Assembly: GCF_003332275.1 (NCBI RefSeq)
Contig: NZ_QOVA01000001.1
Span: 558,001-622,000, forward strand
From: Edaphovirga cremea
Lineage (GTDB): Bacteria > Pseudomonadota > Gammaproteobacteria > Enterobacterales > Enterobacteriaceae
Direction: 5' to 3'
DNA: 64,000 nt
Below, piece after piece: positions 27,463 through 38,092 of this stretch; position 1 is the first letter of the stretch, and every line of letters starts with the position of its first letter. The position numbers and the translations under genes are program-made. A model generated the notes under the pieces. That model had not been told where the DNA came from. It made no database searches and saw only the letters and a list, made by a program, of their open reading frames with translations.

Positions 27463-28131
27463 TTAGTTACGCCGTTCGAAAGCCAGCGCCCGACTCTCTA
27501 TCAACCTCATCATCAAGGTCAGCAAGCCGTTGACACACAGATAAACTATCCCGGCGGCACCGAACACCATGACGTCGTAGGTTCGGCCATACATCAGTTG
27601 GCTGTGTCCCATGACTTCCATCAGCGTGATGGTATAAGCAAGCGACGTACTCTTGAAAACCAACACCACTTCATTGGAATACGATGACAGCGCGCGTTTG
27701 AAAGCAAAGGGCAGGAGAATGCGCAAAGACTGTTTCTTCGACATACCCAACGCTTCGCAAGACTGCCACTGCCCTTCAGGAATGGCTCGCACCGCACCAT
27801 AGAAAAGCTGGGTGGTGTACGCCGCACTGTTCAAGGCCAGGGCAATCATCGCGCAAAGCCACGGCTGCGAAAGCAGATTCCACAGCCACGGATATTCGCG
27901 AATCGTTGGGAACTGACCGGGACCGTAATAGATCAGGAATATCTGTACCAGCAGTGGCGTGCCGGTAAAAAGCGTAATGTAGCCTTTCACCAGTTGGCTG
28001 ACGACCGGCATCTTCAACGCCAGAATCATGGTAAACAGCAATGACAGAATCAAGGCCACAATCAGCGACGCAATGGTCAGGGTCAGGCTGGTGTGCAACC
28101 CTTTCAGGATCTCAGGCAAGTATTCAAGCAT
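27463..28131 (-). CDS. artM: Arginine ABC transporter permease ArtM
   Basis: ArtM is one of the two inner-membrane permeases of the arginine transporter. The 222-residue length equals E. coli ArtM, with about five membrane segments. The typical His/Glu/Gln-family EAA loop is seen in IPEGQWQSCEALGMSKKQSLRILLPFAFK. The ATG shares one base with the artQ stop (TAATG), so the two are translationally coupled. It is the last gene of artPIQM. Confidence 0.95.
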   Translation of the reverse strand: MLEYLPEILKGLHTSLTLTIASLIVALILSLLFTMILALKMPVVSQLVKGYITLFTGTPLLVQIFLIYYGPGQFPTIREYPWLWNLLSQPWLCAMIALALNSAAYTTQLFYGAVRAIPEGQWQSCEALGMSKKQSLRILLPFAFKRALSSYSNEVVLVFKSTSLAYTITLMEVMGHSQLMYGRTYDVMVFGAAGIVYLCVNGLLTLMMRLIESRALAFERRN

Positions 28132-28847
28132 TACGACGGCCTCCGTTCAAAACGGGTAGTACGGAGTTCGATGCGTTTAATGATGAACTGACTGAGTAGC
28201 GTAACCACCAGATAAATCGCGGCTGCGATCATATACCAGTTGAACGGCTCCTGCGTGCGGGTGGCGATACTCTTGGTTTGCAGCATCAGATCGTTCACGC
28301 TGATCAGCGAAACCAGCGCAGTATCCTTCAATAGCACCAACCATTGGTTGCCCAGACCGGGCAGGGCATGCCGCCACATCTGCGGCATAATCAGCCGGAA
28401 AAAAATACCCGACTTACTCATGCCCAGCGCCTGACCAGATTCCCATTGTCCGTGTGGAACGGCTTTGAGCGCGCCGCGCAGCGTCTGGGATGCATAGGCA
28501 GCGTAGAGCAACGCCAGTGCTATCACACCGCAAAGGAACGGGCTGACTTCAAAGGTATCAATGTTTAACTTGACGGGGATCTGGAAAAAATAAAAGTTGA
28601 TGGCAAAGCCGTCAGACAGCATCAACATGAGCTGCGACGAGCCGAAATAGATAAACAGCACCACCAGAATCTCTGGCAGCCCCCGTAGTAGCGTCACCAC
28701 GCCAGTGCCAATCCAACTCACCACTTTCAAGCGAGAGGACTCCCAGACGGCAAACAGCATCGCCAGGATAAGACCGAGCACCAGTGCGCAAACGGCAAGG
28801 CCGACGGTCATCCCGGCGGCACTTAATAGCGGTTGGAATTCATTCAT
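28131..28847 (-). CDS. artQ: Arginine ABC transporter permease ArtQ
   Basis: ArtQ is the second permease of the arginine transporter, paired with ArtM. The 238 residues equal E. coli ArtQ, and about five membrane segments are seen. The EAA loop is [20 protein letters not shown]. It begins 11 bp after the artI stop and overlaps artM by one base, so the genes form one message. Confidence 0.95.
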   Translation of the reverse strand: MNEFQPLLSAAGMTVGLAVCALVLGLILAMLFAVWESSRLKVVSWIGTGVVTLLRGLPEILVVLFIYFGSSQLMLMLSDGFAINFYFFQIPVKLNIDTFEVSPFLCGVIALALLYAAYASQTLRGALKAVPHGQWESGQALGMSKSGIFFRLIMPQMWRHALPGLGNQWLVLLKDTALVSLISVNDLMLQTKSIATRTQEPFNWYMIAAAIYLVVTLLSQFIIKRIELRTTRFERRPS

Positions 28848-28858
28848 CAGTGTTTAGA

Positions 28859-29590
28859 TTACTGCTGAAACCATTTTTTATAAATGGTCTCGTAAGTCCC
28901 ATCCTGCTTCGCTTTTGCCAGCGCGGCATCCAGTTTACCCAGCAATTCGGTATTGTTCTGACGAACCGCAATGCCCAGTCCGGTACCGAAATAGTCGGCA
29001 TCGGTGACTTTATCGCCAACGGCAGTCAGATTGGCATTCTGTTTCAGCCATTCATTCACGACAGCGGTATCACCGAAAACGGCATCCAGACGACCATTCT
29101 TCAGATCAAGAACCGCATTCTGATAGCTGTCATAAGGTACGGCAGTAATCTCCGGATGTTTCTCCATCAGGAATTTCTGGTGGGTAGAACCGTTCTGCAT
29201 ACCTACGCGTTTGCCTTTCAGATCGGCAAGGCTGGTGAATTTGCCCTTTTCAGAAATGAACAACGCCGAGTTGTCGTAATAAGGTTTGGTAAAGGAGACC
29301 TGCTTCAGGCGTTCCGGGGTGATATCCATACCTGAGATCACCGCGTCTACACGGCGGAATTTCAGGCTTGGGATCAGGCTGTCGAAAGCCTGATTGGTAA
29401 AGGTACAGTTGGCCTCAATCTCTTTACACAGCGCATTGGCCAAATCAATATCAAAACCCTGGATATTGTTGCTGGCATCAACAAATTCAAACGGTGCATA
29501 GGTCGCTTCCGTGGCGAAACGAATGTTTTCGGCAGCCGTGGCTGAGACGCTGATACCCGCCAAGACGGCAGCAATTATTAATTTTTTCAT
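28859..29590 (-). CDS. artI: Periplasmic amino acid-binding protein ArtI
   Basis: ArtI is a periplasmic binding protein of the Art system; its E. coli homologue binds basic amino acids weakly. The 243 residues equal E. coli ArtI. The signal peptide is MKKLIIAAVLAGISVSATA. Core segments match ArtJ (GFDIDLANALCKEIEANC, DAVISGMDITPERLKQVSF, AVFGDTAVVNEWL). I chose ATG 29590, preceded by GGAG; the longer frame adds MISFSEFA. It lies between artP and artQ. Confidence 0.93.
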   Translation of the reverse strand: MKKLIIAAVLAGISVSATAAENIRFATEATYAPFEFVDASNNIQGFDIDLANALCKEIEANCTFTNQAFDSLIPSLKFRRVDAVISGMDITPERLKQVSFTKPYYDNSALFISEKGKFTSLADLKGKRVGMQNGSTHQKFLMEKHPEITAVPYDSYQNAVLDLKNGRLDAVFGDTAVVNEWLKQNANLTAVGDKVTDADYFGTGLGIAVRQNNTELLGKLDAALAKAKQDGTYETIYKKWFQQ

Positions 29591-29610
29591 CGCAAACTCC
29601 GAAAAAGAGA

Positions 29611-30339
29611 TCAATGGGATAAGTAACTTGCAAACTCTGCGGTTTGCGGTTGTGAGAAACGGCTGGCGTTACCCTGCTCGACAACGTGGCCGTTTTCCAT
29701 GTAGACCACACGACTTGCCGTCTTGCGGGCAACTTCCACTTCATGCGTAACGATAACCTGGGTAATTCCCGTCCCGGCAAGTTCACGGATAATGCTGACA
29801 ATCTGTGCCGTAATTTCCGGATCAAGCGCCGCGGTGGGTTCGTCAAACAGCAGGACTTGCGGCTCCATCATCAGCGCACGGGCAATCGCCACGCGCTGTT
29901 GCTGACCGCCAGAAAGATGCAGGGGGAAGCGATCGGCAAAGTCGGTGAGACGCAGACGGGTCAGTAATTTTTTCGCACGCTCAAGTGCCTGATCTTTAGA
30001 CAGCCCGAGCACACGGCACGGCGCTTCGATCAGGTTTTGCTGTACGGTCAGATGTGGCCACAGATTGTATTGCTGGAAAACCATACCGACATTCTGACGA
30101 AGTTCGCGGATGGCTTTTTCACCTGGCGTCTGGGAAAAATCAAATTGGTTACCGGCAATCTGCAATTTGCCTGAACGCGGCATTTCGAGCAGATTCAACA
30201 CCCGTAACAAAGAACTCTTACCTGCGCCACTCGGCCCCAGCAGTACCAGGGTCTCGCCAGCAGGGCAGTCGAGTGTAATATCGAATAGCGCCTGATGTGC
30301 GCCATAAAAGCAGTTTATACCGTTTAGTTGAATACTCAT
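29611..30339 (-). CDS. artP: Arginine ABC transporter ATP-binding protein ArtP
   Basis: ArtP is the ATPase of the arginine transporter. The 242 residues equal E. coli ArtP. Walker A GPSGAGKS is at 35-42, the Q-loop is in [13 protein letters not shown], the signature is [15 protein letters not shown], Walker B is [14 protein letters not shown] and the switch His is in [10 protein letters not shown]. It is the promoter-proximal gene of artPIQM, behind paired ArgR boxes. Confidence 0.97.
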   Translation of the reverse strand: MSIQLNGINCFYGAHQALFDITLDCPAGETLVLLGPSGAGKSSLLRVLNLLEMPRSGKLQIAGNQFDFSQTPGEKAIRELRQNVGMVFQQYNLWPHLTVQQNLIEAPCRVLGLSKDQALERAKKLLTRLRLTDFADRFPLHLSGGQQQRVAIARALMMEPQVLLFDEPTAALDPEITAQIVSIIRELAGTGITQVIVTHEVEVARKTASRVVYMENGHVVEQGNASRFSQPQTAEFASYLSH

Positions 30340-30385
30340 GCGCTGAATTTGAATAGCAATTGATGTGGCAAATGTTAACTTCCAC

Positions 30386-30420
30386 AGAATACTTATGCAA
30401 TCATTGTGCGTTAAAATTTA
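30386..30420. promoter_or_regulatory. Paired ArgR boxes upstream of artP
   Basis: AGAATACTTATGCA (30386-30399) matches TGAAT-N4-ATTCA in eight of ten positions, and TGCGTTAAAATTTA (30407-30420) in seven of ten. Centres are again exactly 21 bp apart. The rest of the 309-bp artP-ybjP gap shows no gene. Confidence 0.5.
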
Positions 30421-30648
30421 CTCTACGCCACAAAACCCTCTTAAAAATAGCACAAAATGCGGTTTTGTGTGGGCGAAGGCGTGCATTGTCGCACTGTTTG
30501 CAAAGTGGGTAGGGATTTTGCTTTGTTTGTGTGCCTATAAGATGGGAAATGCGAAGAAAGCGCAATTACCGGGGGAAGTTGCGTGTAACCGGGGGGAAAT
30601 GTACAGCGTGGCGCAGGGAAGTCAGCGAATACTTCCCTGCTGAAGAGA

Positions 30649-31227
30649 TCAACGTTTTTCCAGGACCTGACGCAGGGTGCCGCTGGAAGCGAAATCCCAA
30701 TTGGCCATGTAGCGGACGTCATCAACGGTCCAGCATGTGCCTTCACGAACCATCAGAACTTCATCCTGCCAGCTCGATTTCGCGCTGTCGGCTTTTTCAT
30801 GACTCATGGTCACGCGTAGCGGAATGTTCCGGGCATCGGTATTGAGGATGGTCGATGCGCTATTGACCGTGGCGCTGGTCGGCCCTTCAAACAGGCTGGA
30901 GAACATATCGCCTTCAGCCACGCCCGCTTTTTCGTTCGGTGTGGCGGCAACGTCAACCTGCCGATCGTTTTGGGCATTAACAAAGGCGGTGTATAACGCG
31001 GTACTGAGATAAGGACGATATTGCGCCAACGTGGCCGCATCAGGCATACCCGTTGCACCTTTCTGGATGCGCAGATCAAAGAATTGTTGTGCGACAGCGT
31101 CCGGGCCACCATCGACGCACGGTGCGGCACGGGTTCCAATATCCTTGAACGCAGGCTCGACAGTGGTGGTACATGCACTTAGCATGAAGGCCAAAGGAAT
31201 AACTGCGGCGATCGCTTTATTTTTCAT
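30649..31227 (-). CDS. ybjP: Lipoprotein YbjP
   Basis: YbjP is a predicted lipoprotein of unknown function. The protein has 192 residues (171 in E. coli). The signal ends in a lipobox LSAC with Cys19. The conserved core follows: PCVDGGPDAVAQQFFDLRIQ, STILNTDARNIPLRV, SWQDEVLMVREGTCW and VDDVRYMANWDFASSGTLRQ. The central part (about 55-110) is longer and more variable than in E. coli. It is divergent from amiD and upstream of artP, as in E. coli. Confidence 0.9.
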   Translation of the reverse strand: MKNKAIAAVIPLAFMLSACTTTVEPAFKDIGTRAAPCVDGGPDAVAQQFFDLRIQKGATGMPDAATLAQYRPYLSTALYTAFVNAQNDRQVDVAATPNEKAGVAEGDMFSSLFEGPTSATVNSASTILNTDARNIPLRVTMSHEKADSAKSSWQDEVLMVREGTCWTVDDVRYMANWDFASSGTLRQVLEKR

Positions 31228-31349
31228 CTTATTACCTTAATGAAAGTTTCTACCATGAAGTCTTCTAGCATACAGTATAAATCTGTTTTCAGCGGTTGCA
31301 TTGATTCTGCCTGCGGTAGAAATCATCCACTAATTTGATAGGAGTTTAT

Positions 31350-32213
31350 TTGGGACGCACATTGCGCTGGGTAGGGAGTGTCTCGCTGGCATTATTGCTG
31401 GCCGGTTGCCAGCAATCCTCAACGGGCAGCCGGGTCGACCGGGGCAGCTTTATGCTGGAAACGGCGCATCAGGCGCAGGCTGCGGATCAGCGCATCCGCT
31501 TTCTGGTGATCCACTATACGGCGGAAGATTTCCATTCCTCGTTGAATACCCTGACCGACGAACATGTCAGTGCGCATTATTTAATCCCTGCGCACCCCCC
31601 AAAAGCAGGGGGAAAGCCGGTGGCCTGGCAATTGGTGCCTGAATCACAGCGCGCGTGGCATGCCGGAGCCAGCGGTTGGCGTGGCCGCAGCAATCTCAAT
31701 GATACATCGATTGGCATTGAGCTGGAGAATCGCGGCTACCGTAGCACGCTGGTGGGGCCACGTTGGTATCCATTTCCGCCAGAACAGATCGCTCTGCTAA
31801 CGGATATAAGCCATCAGGTTATCGAACGCTATCAGATTGCGCCGCAGAATGTGCTGGGTCACAGCGATATCGCCCCGCAGCGGAAACAGGATCCTGGACC
31901 GCTATTTCCCTGGCATAAGCTGGCGCTGGCGGGAATAGGTGCCTGGCCGGATGCATCGCGCGTGAGGTTTTATCTGGCAGGACGAGAAGCCACAGAGCCT
32001 GTCGATCGGTTGCAACTGCTGGAAAAATTGGCGCAGTATGGCTATCCGCTACCCACAGATCCGCTGCCCACAGAGTTGACGCCTGAACAGCAGCAGAGCG
32101 TGATTGCCGCGTTTCAAATGCATTTTCGGTCCAGCGATTATCGCGGCCAGGCCGATGCAGAAAGTGAAGCCATTGTTCTGGCGCTTCTTGAGAAGTACGG
32201 TAGCCGTGACTAA
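31350..32213 (+). CDS. amiD: N-acetylmuramoyl-L-alanine amidase AmiD (lipoprotein)
   Basis: AmiD is an outer-membrane lipoprotein, a zinc amidase that cleaves the muramoyl-L-alanine bond of peptidoglycan and anhydro-muropeptides. The protein has 287 residues (276 in E. coli). The signal [20 protein letters not shown] has a lipobox ending at Cys20. The amidase_2 zinc ligands are in [11 protein letters not shown] and [16 protein letters not shown], with IGIELENRG between. A C-terminal peptidoglycan-binding-like domain contains [11 protein letters not shown] chose TTG 31350, preceded by TAGGAG; the upstream TTG at 31335 lies before that site. It overlaps ybjS tail to tail by four bases. Confidence 0.92.
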   Translation: MGRTLRWVGSVSLALLLAGCQQSSTGSRVDRGSFMLETAHQAQAADQRIRFLVIHYTAEDFHSSLNTLTDEHVSAHYLIPAHPPKAGGKPVAWQLVPESQRAWHAGASGWRGRSNLNDTSIGIELENRGYRSTLVGPRWYPFPPEQIALLTDISHQVIERYQIAPQNVLGHSDIAPQRKQDPGPLFPWHKLALAGIGAWPDASRVRFYLAGREATEPVDRLQLLEKLAQYGYPLPTDPLPTELTPEQQQSVIAAFQMHFRSSDYRGQADAESEAIVLALLEKYGSRD

Positions 32214-33241
32214 TCTGGCGAGGCGTTGACGCGTGCCAAATACTGCAATGTGCCATGATCCTTCAGCCACAGCGCCGTGCGGGAAATGCCTTCGTCGAGT
32301 GAAATCAGCGGACGATAGCCGAGTTCCTGTTGTGCACGGGTGGTATCCAGTGTCAGATCGAAGTTGAGTTTGGCAACGCCATAATGGGTGAGCACAGGCT
32401 CTTTGGCGCTTTTGCTGAATTTTTCCATCCCGCGCGCCATCATATCGAGCATCGGATACGGAATGGAGCGGATACGCCAATGCACGCCCAGACACTCTTG
32501 CAAATGTATCAGTAGGGTGCGCAGCGGCCGGGGTTGTTGATTGGTGATATTGTAGGCGCGACCGGAAGGTGTGCCTTGCGCCTGTGTGGCCAGCCACATG
32601 GCATGGACGGCGTTTTCGACATAGGTCATATCCACCAGCGCCTCGCCACCGCGTGGCAGCAGCAGTGAACCGCTGTGCTTGACCATTTGCAGCAATCTTG
32701 GCAGAAACACATTGTCGTGGGGACCGAACAATCCCTGAGGACGCAGGATAGTAAAATGCGTCTGTGGATTGGACATCGCCAACTGTTGAATGACGTCTTC
32801 ACCCATGGCTTTGCTGCGCGCAAAGGCATTGGCAAACCGGGCAGGGCGGAACTCTTCTTTGATGTTGCGGTAATGGTGATAATCAAAATAGATCGCTGGC
32901 GAAGAGATATGGATAAAATTTTCAACGCCATAGGCTGCCGCCCATTCACCGAGTCGGCGAGTGGCGCGAACATTGGCCAGTTCGAAGGTCTCTTCGGTAC
33001 CCCAGGGCGAGGTAAAGCCGGAGCAATGCCAGAGCGTATCGACTTCAGCCAGCATCGCTTTTGCCTGTGATGAGACGAGATTGGTAAGATCGGCATGGAT
33101 AAACTCCGCGCCCATTTTTTCCAACAGTTTGCCCATCACCGCATTCCGGCCGGTTGCCCGAACTTTGATCCCCTGACGACGCAAATATTCCACGGCATTT
33201 CTGCCCAACCCGCTGGTTGCGCCGGTGACCAGTACCTTCAT
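32210..33241 (-). CDS. ybjS: NAD(P)-dependent epimerase/dehydratase-like protein YbjS
   Basis: YbjS is an extended short-chain dehydrogenase of unknown substrate. The protein has 343 residues (337 in E. coli). The N-terminal Rossmann motif is [20 protein letters not shown], and later segments include [27 protein letters not shown] and [15 protein letters not shown]. The active-site YxxxK is not in its classical form (the region reads RSKAMGED). I chose ATG 33241 since the preceding 66 codons of the frame overlap ybjT and have no counterpart. The genuine starts of ybjS and the end of ybjT (33396) are 154 bp apart. Confidence 0.9.
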   Translation of the reverse strand: MKVLVTGATSGLGRNAVEYLRRQGIKVRATGRNAVMGKLLEKMGAEFIHADLTNLVSSQAKAMLAEVDTLWHCSGFTSPWGTEETFELANVRATRRLGEWAAAYGVENFIHISSPAIYFDYHHYRNIKEEFRPARFANAFARSKAMGEDVIQQLAMSNPQTHFTILRPQGLFGPHDNVFLPRLLQMVKHSGSLLLPRGGEALVDMTYVENAVHAMWLATQAQGTPSGRAYNITNQQPRPLRTLLIHLQECLGVHWRIRSIPYPMLDMMARGMEKFSKSAKEPVLTHYGVAKLNFDLTLDTTRAQQELGYRPLISLDEGISRTALWLKDHGTLQYLARVNASPD

Positions 33242-33395
33242 AACGTTAATTGCTTCCCACTGAAAATCACCTCGCGGTGGGACGGGGTGTCCACACAGCA
33301 AATAAGGTGCCATTCTTTCTTGAAATTGTGCTCTGCGCAATCTGAAAGGCACCTGCTTATTCTGCAAAATGTGCGGTTGACCGACAAATAACCGT

Positions 33396-34838
33396 TCAAA
33401 CGGCAGATTTGCGGTCGTATTGCTCAGCAAGTGTGGCAATACGGTGGGCCATGCCGCGAAAAATAAACAGGTGCGGTGGCATCATGCTGAACCAATATAA
33501 CAGGCCACTGAAACCTGCCGGATGCCACCACGCGCGGACATCGAGGGTGCGTTTATCACCCTGATCGTTGATGGTAAACGTTAAACGGCCCAACCCCGGT
33601 GCTTTCATGCCAAACAGTAGGGCCAGTTGCTGCTGGGGTTTGACGGTAATCACCCGCCAGCCATCAACCTTATCACCGCACTGCAAGGTGTCCCGATCCG
33701 GGCGACCATAAACCACGCCGCCGCCCGCCATATCATCCATAAGTGCACGCATGCGCCAAAGGATATTGGCAAAAAAGTACCCTTCAGTTCCACCGAGTTG
33801 CTGTACGACATGCCACAGCGCGGCGGCGGAGGCCGTGGTTTCCAGCTCATACCCCGCCTGTTTGGGATAAAAACCATAGCCTGGACGCCAGCGTGCCCGC
33901 GCCTGTGGGTCATATCCCCATTCGCTGGAGTCGACGAATTGGGCCTCATGCTCCAGTGTGTCGCGGGTCGCCTCATCAAACGTCAGTAATTTTTGTGGAA
34001 TCAATGCCTGCAACGCCCGGCCATCGGAGGGCAAATCATGATTCAATCCCTGAATCAATGCCTTGGCAATAGGCGCCGGTACCGAGGTGATCATGCGAAT
34101 AAAAAATACCGAGATCCATCGTGTGGGCATGGGAATGGGGATAAGCCAGCGACGTTTGCCGCTAATGGCGATGAAGCGTTCAAACAGCGTCTGATAACTG
34201 AGGTATTCCGGACCGGCAACGTCATAAATCCGGTGTTCGCTGGCCGGATGGTTGAGTATTTCTGTCAGATAGACCAGCAAATTCTCCAGTGCCACCGGTG
34301 AGGACTTCGAACGTACCCAGCGGGGCGGCGTGAGAACAGGCAGATTATAGACCATGTCGCGCATCACTTCGAAGGCGGCCGAGCCGGGTCCAACGATGAT
34401 GCTGGCGCGAAATTCGGTGACCGGAATGCCGCTTTCGCGCAGGATCTCCCCGGTCAGTTTCCGCGCGGCGAGATGTTCGGAATTGGCACTGTTGGTTTGT
34501 GATGAACTGAGGAAAATAATCTGTCTGACTGATGACTGTCGCAGCGCCTGGCAGATATTTTGCGCCCCCTGCCGCTCTTTCTCGACAAAGTCGCTGCCTT
34601 CGCCCATCCCGTGAATCAGGTAATAGACGATATCCACATTTTCCAACACCGGTGGCAGCGTCTCTGGACGACTGACATCCGCATAGTGACAATGGACGTT
34701 CGGCCAGGGTTGCTCCTGTAACCAGGCGATCCGGCGTGCAGCGGCAGTAATGGTATGGCCTTGCTGACTGAGGCGTGGGATCAGGTGCTGGCCGATATAG
34801 CCGCTGGCACCCAGCACCAGAATTCGATGTAAGGTCAT
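33396..34838 (-). CDS. ybjT: YbjT, SDR fused to a DUF2867 domain
   Basis: YbjT has an N-terminal atypical SDR domain ([20 protein letters not shown]) and a C-terminal DUF2867 domain from about residue 330. The protein has 480 residues (476 in E. coli). Segments such as [38 protein letters not shown] and [20 protein letters not shown] match closely. The C-terminal part has hydrophobic stretches and may sit at the membrane. Substrate unknown. It lies between ltaE and ybjS in the E. coli order. Confidence 0.92.
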   Translation of the reverse strand: MTLHRILVLGASGYIGQHLIPRLSQQGHTITAAARRIAWLQEQPWPNVHCHYADVSRPETLPPVLENVDIVYYLIHGMGEGSDFVEKERQGAQNICQALRQSSVRQIIFLSSSQTNSANSEHLAARKLTGEILRESGIPVTEFRASIIVGPGSAAFEVMRDMVYNLPVLTPPRWVRSKSSPVALENLLVYLTEILNHPASEHRIYDVAGPEYLSYQTLFERFIAISGKRRWLIPIPMPTRWISVFFIRMITSVPAPIAKALIQGLNHDLPSDGRALQALIPQKLLTFDEATRDTLEHEAQFVDSSEWGYDPQARARWRPGYGFYPKQAGYELETTASAAALWHVVQQLGGTEGYFFANILWRMRALMDDMAGGGVVYGRPDRDTLQCGDKVDGWRVITVKPQQQLALLFGMKAPGLGRLTFTINDQGDKRTLDVRAWWHPAGFSGLLYWFSMMPPHLFIFRGMAHRIATLAEQYDRKSAV

Positions 34839-34922
34839 CCATTTTCCTTGGGGATTTTGTCGCGAACGGGCGATCGGATCACCGCGACGTAACGCGATGG
34901 CCGATCGAAAGGAAACAAAAGA

Positions 34923-35942
34923 CTACTTATCAGGATGTTGGCTCAGGAACTGCTGCCATAATCCCACGAAACGCTGGAGATCGTCGCGGTTAACATCCAG
35001 ATGGGTAATCATCCGGGTGATCGGCGCAACATTCATCAGCACACCGCGTTCACGCATCCAGTCGCCCAGCAGGCTTGCATGGTAAGCGCTTTGGCGAATG
35101 AACAGAATATTGGTTTGCGCACCCGGTGAAACGATCTCAATGCCAATCTCACGCAGTTGCTGTTCCAGCCAGCGCGCATTGTCGTGATCTTCCTTCAGGC
35201 GCTGCACGTTATTTTGCAGGGCGTAAATACCCGCAGCGGCCAGAATACCGGCCTGACGCATGCCGCCACCGGTCATCTTGCGCCAACGCCTTGCGCGCTT
35301 AATGTATTCGTCACTGCCGCACAGCAGCGAACCCACTGGCGTACCCAGTCCTTTTGAGAGGCAGATGGTCAGCGTATCGCAATAGCGGCTGATTTCACTG
35401 AGTTCCACGTTCAGCGCCACTGCCGCATTGAAAATTCGGGCACCGTCGATATGCAGCGCCAGCTTTTTCTCGCGGGTCAAAGCCCATGCCTGTTGCAGGT
35501 AATCAAGCGGCAAAACTTTGCCGTTGTGGGTATTCTCCAGGCTGAGCAGACGGGTGGGGGCGAAATGGATGTCATCGGGTTTGATGGCGGCAGCAATTTT
35601 ATCCAGCGGGATAGTGCCGTCTTCATCGGCATCAAGCGGCTGCGGCTGGATGCTGCCCAGCACTGCTGCGCCACCGGCTTCATACAGATAGTTATGGGCT
35701 TTCTGTCCGACAATGTATTCCTCACCGCGTTGGCAGTGGGTGAGGAGGGCAACCAGATTCGCCTGGGTGCCGGTCGGCAGGAACAGCGCCGCCTCTTTGC
35801 CGGAAAGTTTGGCTCCCAGCGCTTCCAGCGCATTGACTGTTGGATCGTCACCATAAACATCATCACCCACCTCGGCGCTCGCCATGGCCTGGCGCATAGC
35901 GTCGCTGGGTCGGGTTACTGTATCGCTGCGTAGATCAATCAA
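34923..35942 (-). CDS. ltaE: Low-specificity L-threonine aldolase
   Basis: LtaE is a PLP enzyme that cleaves L-threonine and L-allo-threonine to glycine and acetaldehyde. The protein has 339 residues (333 in E. coli). The Schiff-base Lys197 is in ICLSKGLGTPVG, His83 in KAHNYLYEAGG stacks on PLP, and LHIDGARIFNA holds the Asp. The start codon is TTG at 35942 with AGGA seven bases upstream, giving MIDLRSDTVTRP as in E. coli. It lies 168 bp after poxB, behind the poxB terminator. Confidence 0.95.
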   Translation of the reverse strand: MIDLRSDTVTRPSDAMRQAMASAEVGDDVYGDDPTVNALEALGAKLSGKEAALFLPTGTQANLVALLTHCQRGEEYIVGQKAHNYLYEAGGAAVLGSIQPQPLDADEDGTIPLDKIAAAIKPDDIHFAPTRLLSLENTHNGKVLPLDYLQQAWALTREKKLALHIDGARIFNAAVALNVELSEISRYCDTLTICLSKGLGTPVGSLLCGSDEYIKRARRWRKMTGGGMRQAGILAAAGIYALQNNVQRLKEDHDNARWLEQQLREIGIEIVSPGAQTNILFIRQSAYHASLLGDWMRERGVLMNVAPITRMITHLDVNRDDLQRFVGLWQQFLSQHPDK

Positions 35943-36059
35943 CGTAAAATCCTCATATCGGCATCAAAGATGAAAGTTTGCCTTCATCATAACCAGATTA
36001 AGCAGGCAGGAAAGCAGAGCAGAGAAAAAAACGCTACAGACGCGCTGAGTTGCCATGAA

Positions 36060-36084
36060 AACGGATGCCGGGCAGGCATCCGTT
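36060..36084 (-). terminator. Terminator after poxB
   Basis: AACGGATGCC (36060-36069) pairs perfectly with GGCATCCGTT (36075-36084) around 5 nt. On the minus strand TTTTC follows. It is 26 bp past the poxB stop. Confidence 0.85.
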
Positions 36085-36110
36085 GCGCAGTTTTCAGGAT
36101 GGCTCGGTTA

Positions 36111-37832
36111 TCAACGAAGGAAGTTGGTTTTTGCCAATTCCACCACTTCATCACCGCGACCATTGATAATGGCACGGAGCATATACAGGCTGAAGCCTTT
36201 GGCCTGTTCAAACTTGATCTGCGGTGGCATTGCCAGTTCTTGCTTCGCAGTGACCACATCGATCAGCACCGGGCCAGGATGCGCCAGTGCTTCCTGTATC
36301 GCGACATCCAGCGTGGAGGCTTGCTCGACACGAATCCCCTTGATTCCCGCCGCGTTGGCGATAGCAGCGAAGTCCGGATTGTGCAGATCGGTACCATCGG
36401 TAAGATAGCCACCAGCCTTCATCTCCATCGCCACAAAACCCAGCGTACTGTTGTTGAAAACCACAATTTTGACGGGCAGTTTAAGCTGCGCCAGCGTGAG
36501 GAAATCGCCCATCAGCATGGTAAATCCGCCGTCGCCACATAATGCAATCACCTGACGATCGGGTTCTGTTGCCTGTGCGCCGATCGCCTGTGGCATGGCG
36601 TTGGCCATTGAACCGTGGTTGAACGAGCCAATCAACCGGCGCTTGCCGTTCATTTGCAGATAGCGCGCAGCCCAGACGGTCGGTGTGCCCACGTCGCAAG
36701 TGAAAATAGCGTCCTCGCTGGCGAAGCGGCTGATTTGTTGGGCGAGATATTGCGGGTGAATAGGCTGCCCGTCTTTTGCCACCGCCAGTGCGTCCAGATC
36801 TTTACGGGTGGTGTGATAATGTTCGAGCGCTTTATCGAGGAATTTACGATCGCTCTTCTCTTTCAGGTTGGGCAACAGCGCCGTCAGCGTGGATTTGATA
36901 TCCCCCATCAGTGCCAGATTCACCGGGCAATGCGCGCCGATGCTGCCCGGGTTGATATCAATCTGGATGATCTGCGCCTCGGTTGGAAAGAATGCCCGGT
37001 AGGGAAATTGGGTGCCGAGCATCACCAATGTATCTGCATTCATCATGGCGTGATAACCCGAGGAGAAACCGATCAGACCGGTCATTCCCACGTCGTAGGG
37101 GTTATCCCATTCAATATGTTCTTTGCCGCGCAAGGCGTGCACGATCGGTGCCTTGAGAATTTCCGCGAGTTTCACCACTTCATCATGGGCACCCGCACAG
37201 CCACTGCCGCACAGCAAAGTAATGTTTTTCGCCCCATTGAGCGTTTCGGCCAGCGTTTCGAGTTCGGACATGGCAGGCAACATCAGCGGTAATTTCGGAG
37301 TGCGCCATACCGGTTTGGCATCTTCAGGCGCGGCCTGCAATGCAACATCACCCGGCAAGACAATCACCGAGACGCCGCGGTTAAGAATGGCTTTGCGCAT
37401 GGCAATTTCCAGCACGCGCGGCAACTGCTCAGGGTTGGATACCAGTTCACAATAGTGGCTGCACTCACGGAACAGCTCTTGCGGATGCGTTTCCTGGAAA
37501 TAGCCACTGCCGATTTCACTGGAAGGAATATGTGCAGCGATAGCCAGCACGGGAACATGATTGCGGTGACAGTCGAAAAGACCGTTGATCAGATGAAGGT
37601 TACCCGGCCCGCACGATCCTGCGCAGACAGCCAGTTCCCCGGTTAACTGTGCCTCGGCACCGGCAGCAAAAGCGGCGACTTCCTCATGGCGTGTTCCCAT
37701 CCAGTCAATGGTGCCCATCCGGTGCAGGCTGTCGCTCAGGCCATTCAACGAATCCCCGGTTACGCCCCAAATACGCTTGACCCCAGCTTGTTCCAACGTT
37801 TTTGCCAGCAGTGTCGCAACGGTTTGTTTCAT
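36111..37832 (-). CDS. poxB: Pyruvate dehydrogenase (quinone)/pyruvate oxidase PoxB
   Basis: PoxB decarboxylates pyruvate to acetate and CO2 and passes electrons to ubiquinone at the membrane; it uses TPP and FAD and is stationary-phase induced in E. coli. The protein has 573 residues (572 in E. coli). The N-terminal TPP domain carries [20 protein letters not shown] with the catalytic Glu. The TPP-Mg motif is in [20 protein letters not shown]. The C-terminal amphipathic peptide ([18 protein letters not shown]) that docks on lipid is present. The ATG follows a run of six G. Confidence 0.97.
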   Translation of the reverse strand: MKQTVATLLAKTLEQAGVKRIWGVTGDSLNGLSDSLHRMGTIDWMGTRHEEVAAFAAGAEAQLTGELAVCAGSCGPGNLHLINGLFDCHRNHVPVLAIAAHIPSSEIGSGYFQETHPQELFRECSHYCELVSNPEQLPRVLEIAMRKAILNRGVSVIVLPGDVALQAAPEDAKPVWRTPKLPLMLPAMSELETLAETLNGAKNITLLCGSGCAGAHDEVVKLAEILKAPIVHALRGKEHIEWDNPYDVGMTGLIGFSSGYHAMMNADTLVMLGTQFPYRAFFPTEAQIIQIDINPGSIGAHCPVNLALMGDIKSTLTALLPNLKEKSDRKFLDKALEHYHTTRKDLDALAVAKDGQPIHPQYLAQQISRFASEDAIFTCDVGTPTVWAARYLQMNGKRRLIGSFNHGSMANAMPQAIGAQATEPDRQVIALCGDGGFTMLMGDFLTLAQLKLPVKIVVFNNSTLGFVAMEMKAGGYLTDGTDLHNPDFAAIANAAGIKGIRVEQASTLDVAIQEALAHPGPVLIDVVTAKQELAMPPQIKFEQAKGFSLYMLRAIINGRGDEVVELAKTNFLR

Positions 37833-38092
37833 AGTTCCCCCCTATTTTTCAATGAATTATGTCCTCATCAGCCCAAAGCGTGCCAATCGACTATCCTGTC
37901 TTGTTCAGCCCAGCTAAGCATAGTCCATTGTGACTGTATGATTGATTTGATGAATGTAGATTCGTGCTATTTCTGGACAGGACGGAATGGCGGCGTGAAG
38001 GTTGTAGGGGGAAAAGGGGGATTTCGCCTTATGAACAGGTAAAGATAATTCATAAGGCAATGGCATGGGTTTTCAGGAATGGGTTTGCAGGA

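Noticed and set aside
33241-33439. N-terminal extension of ybjS by 66 codons
   Set aside because: The extension overlaps the 3' end of ybjT, has no counterpart in YbjS and begins before the Rossmann start MKVLVTGA.
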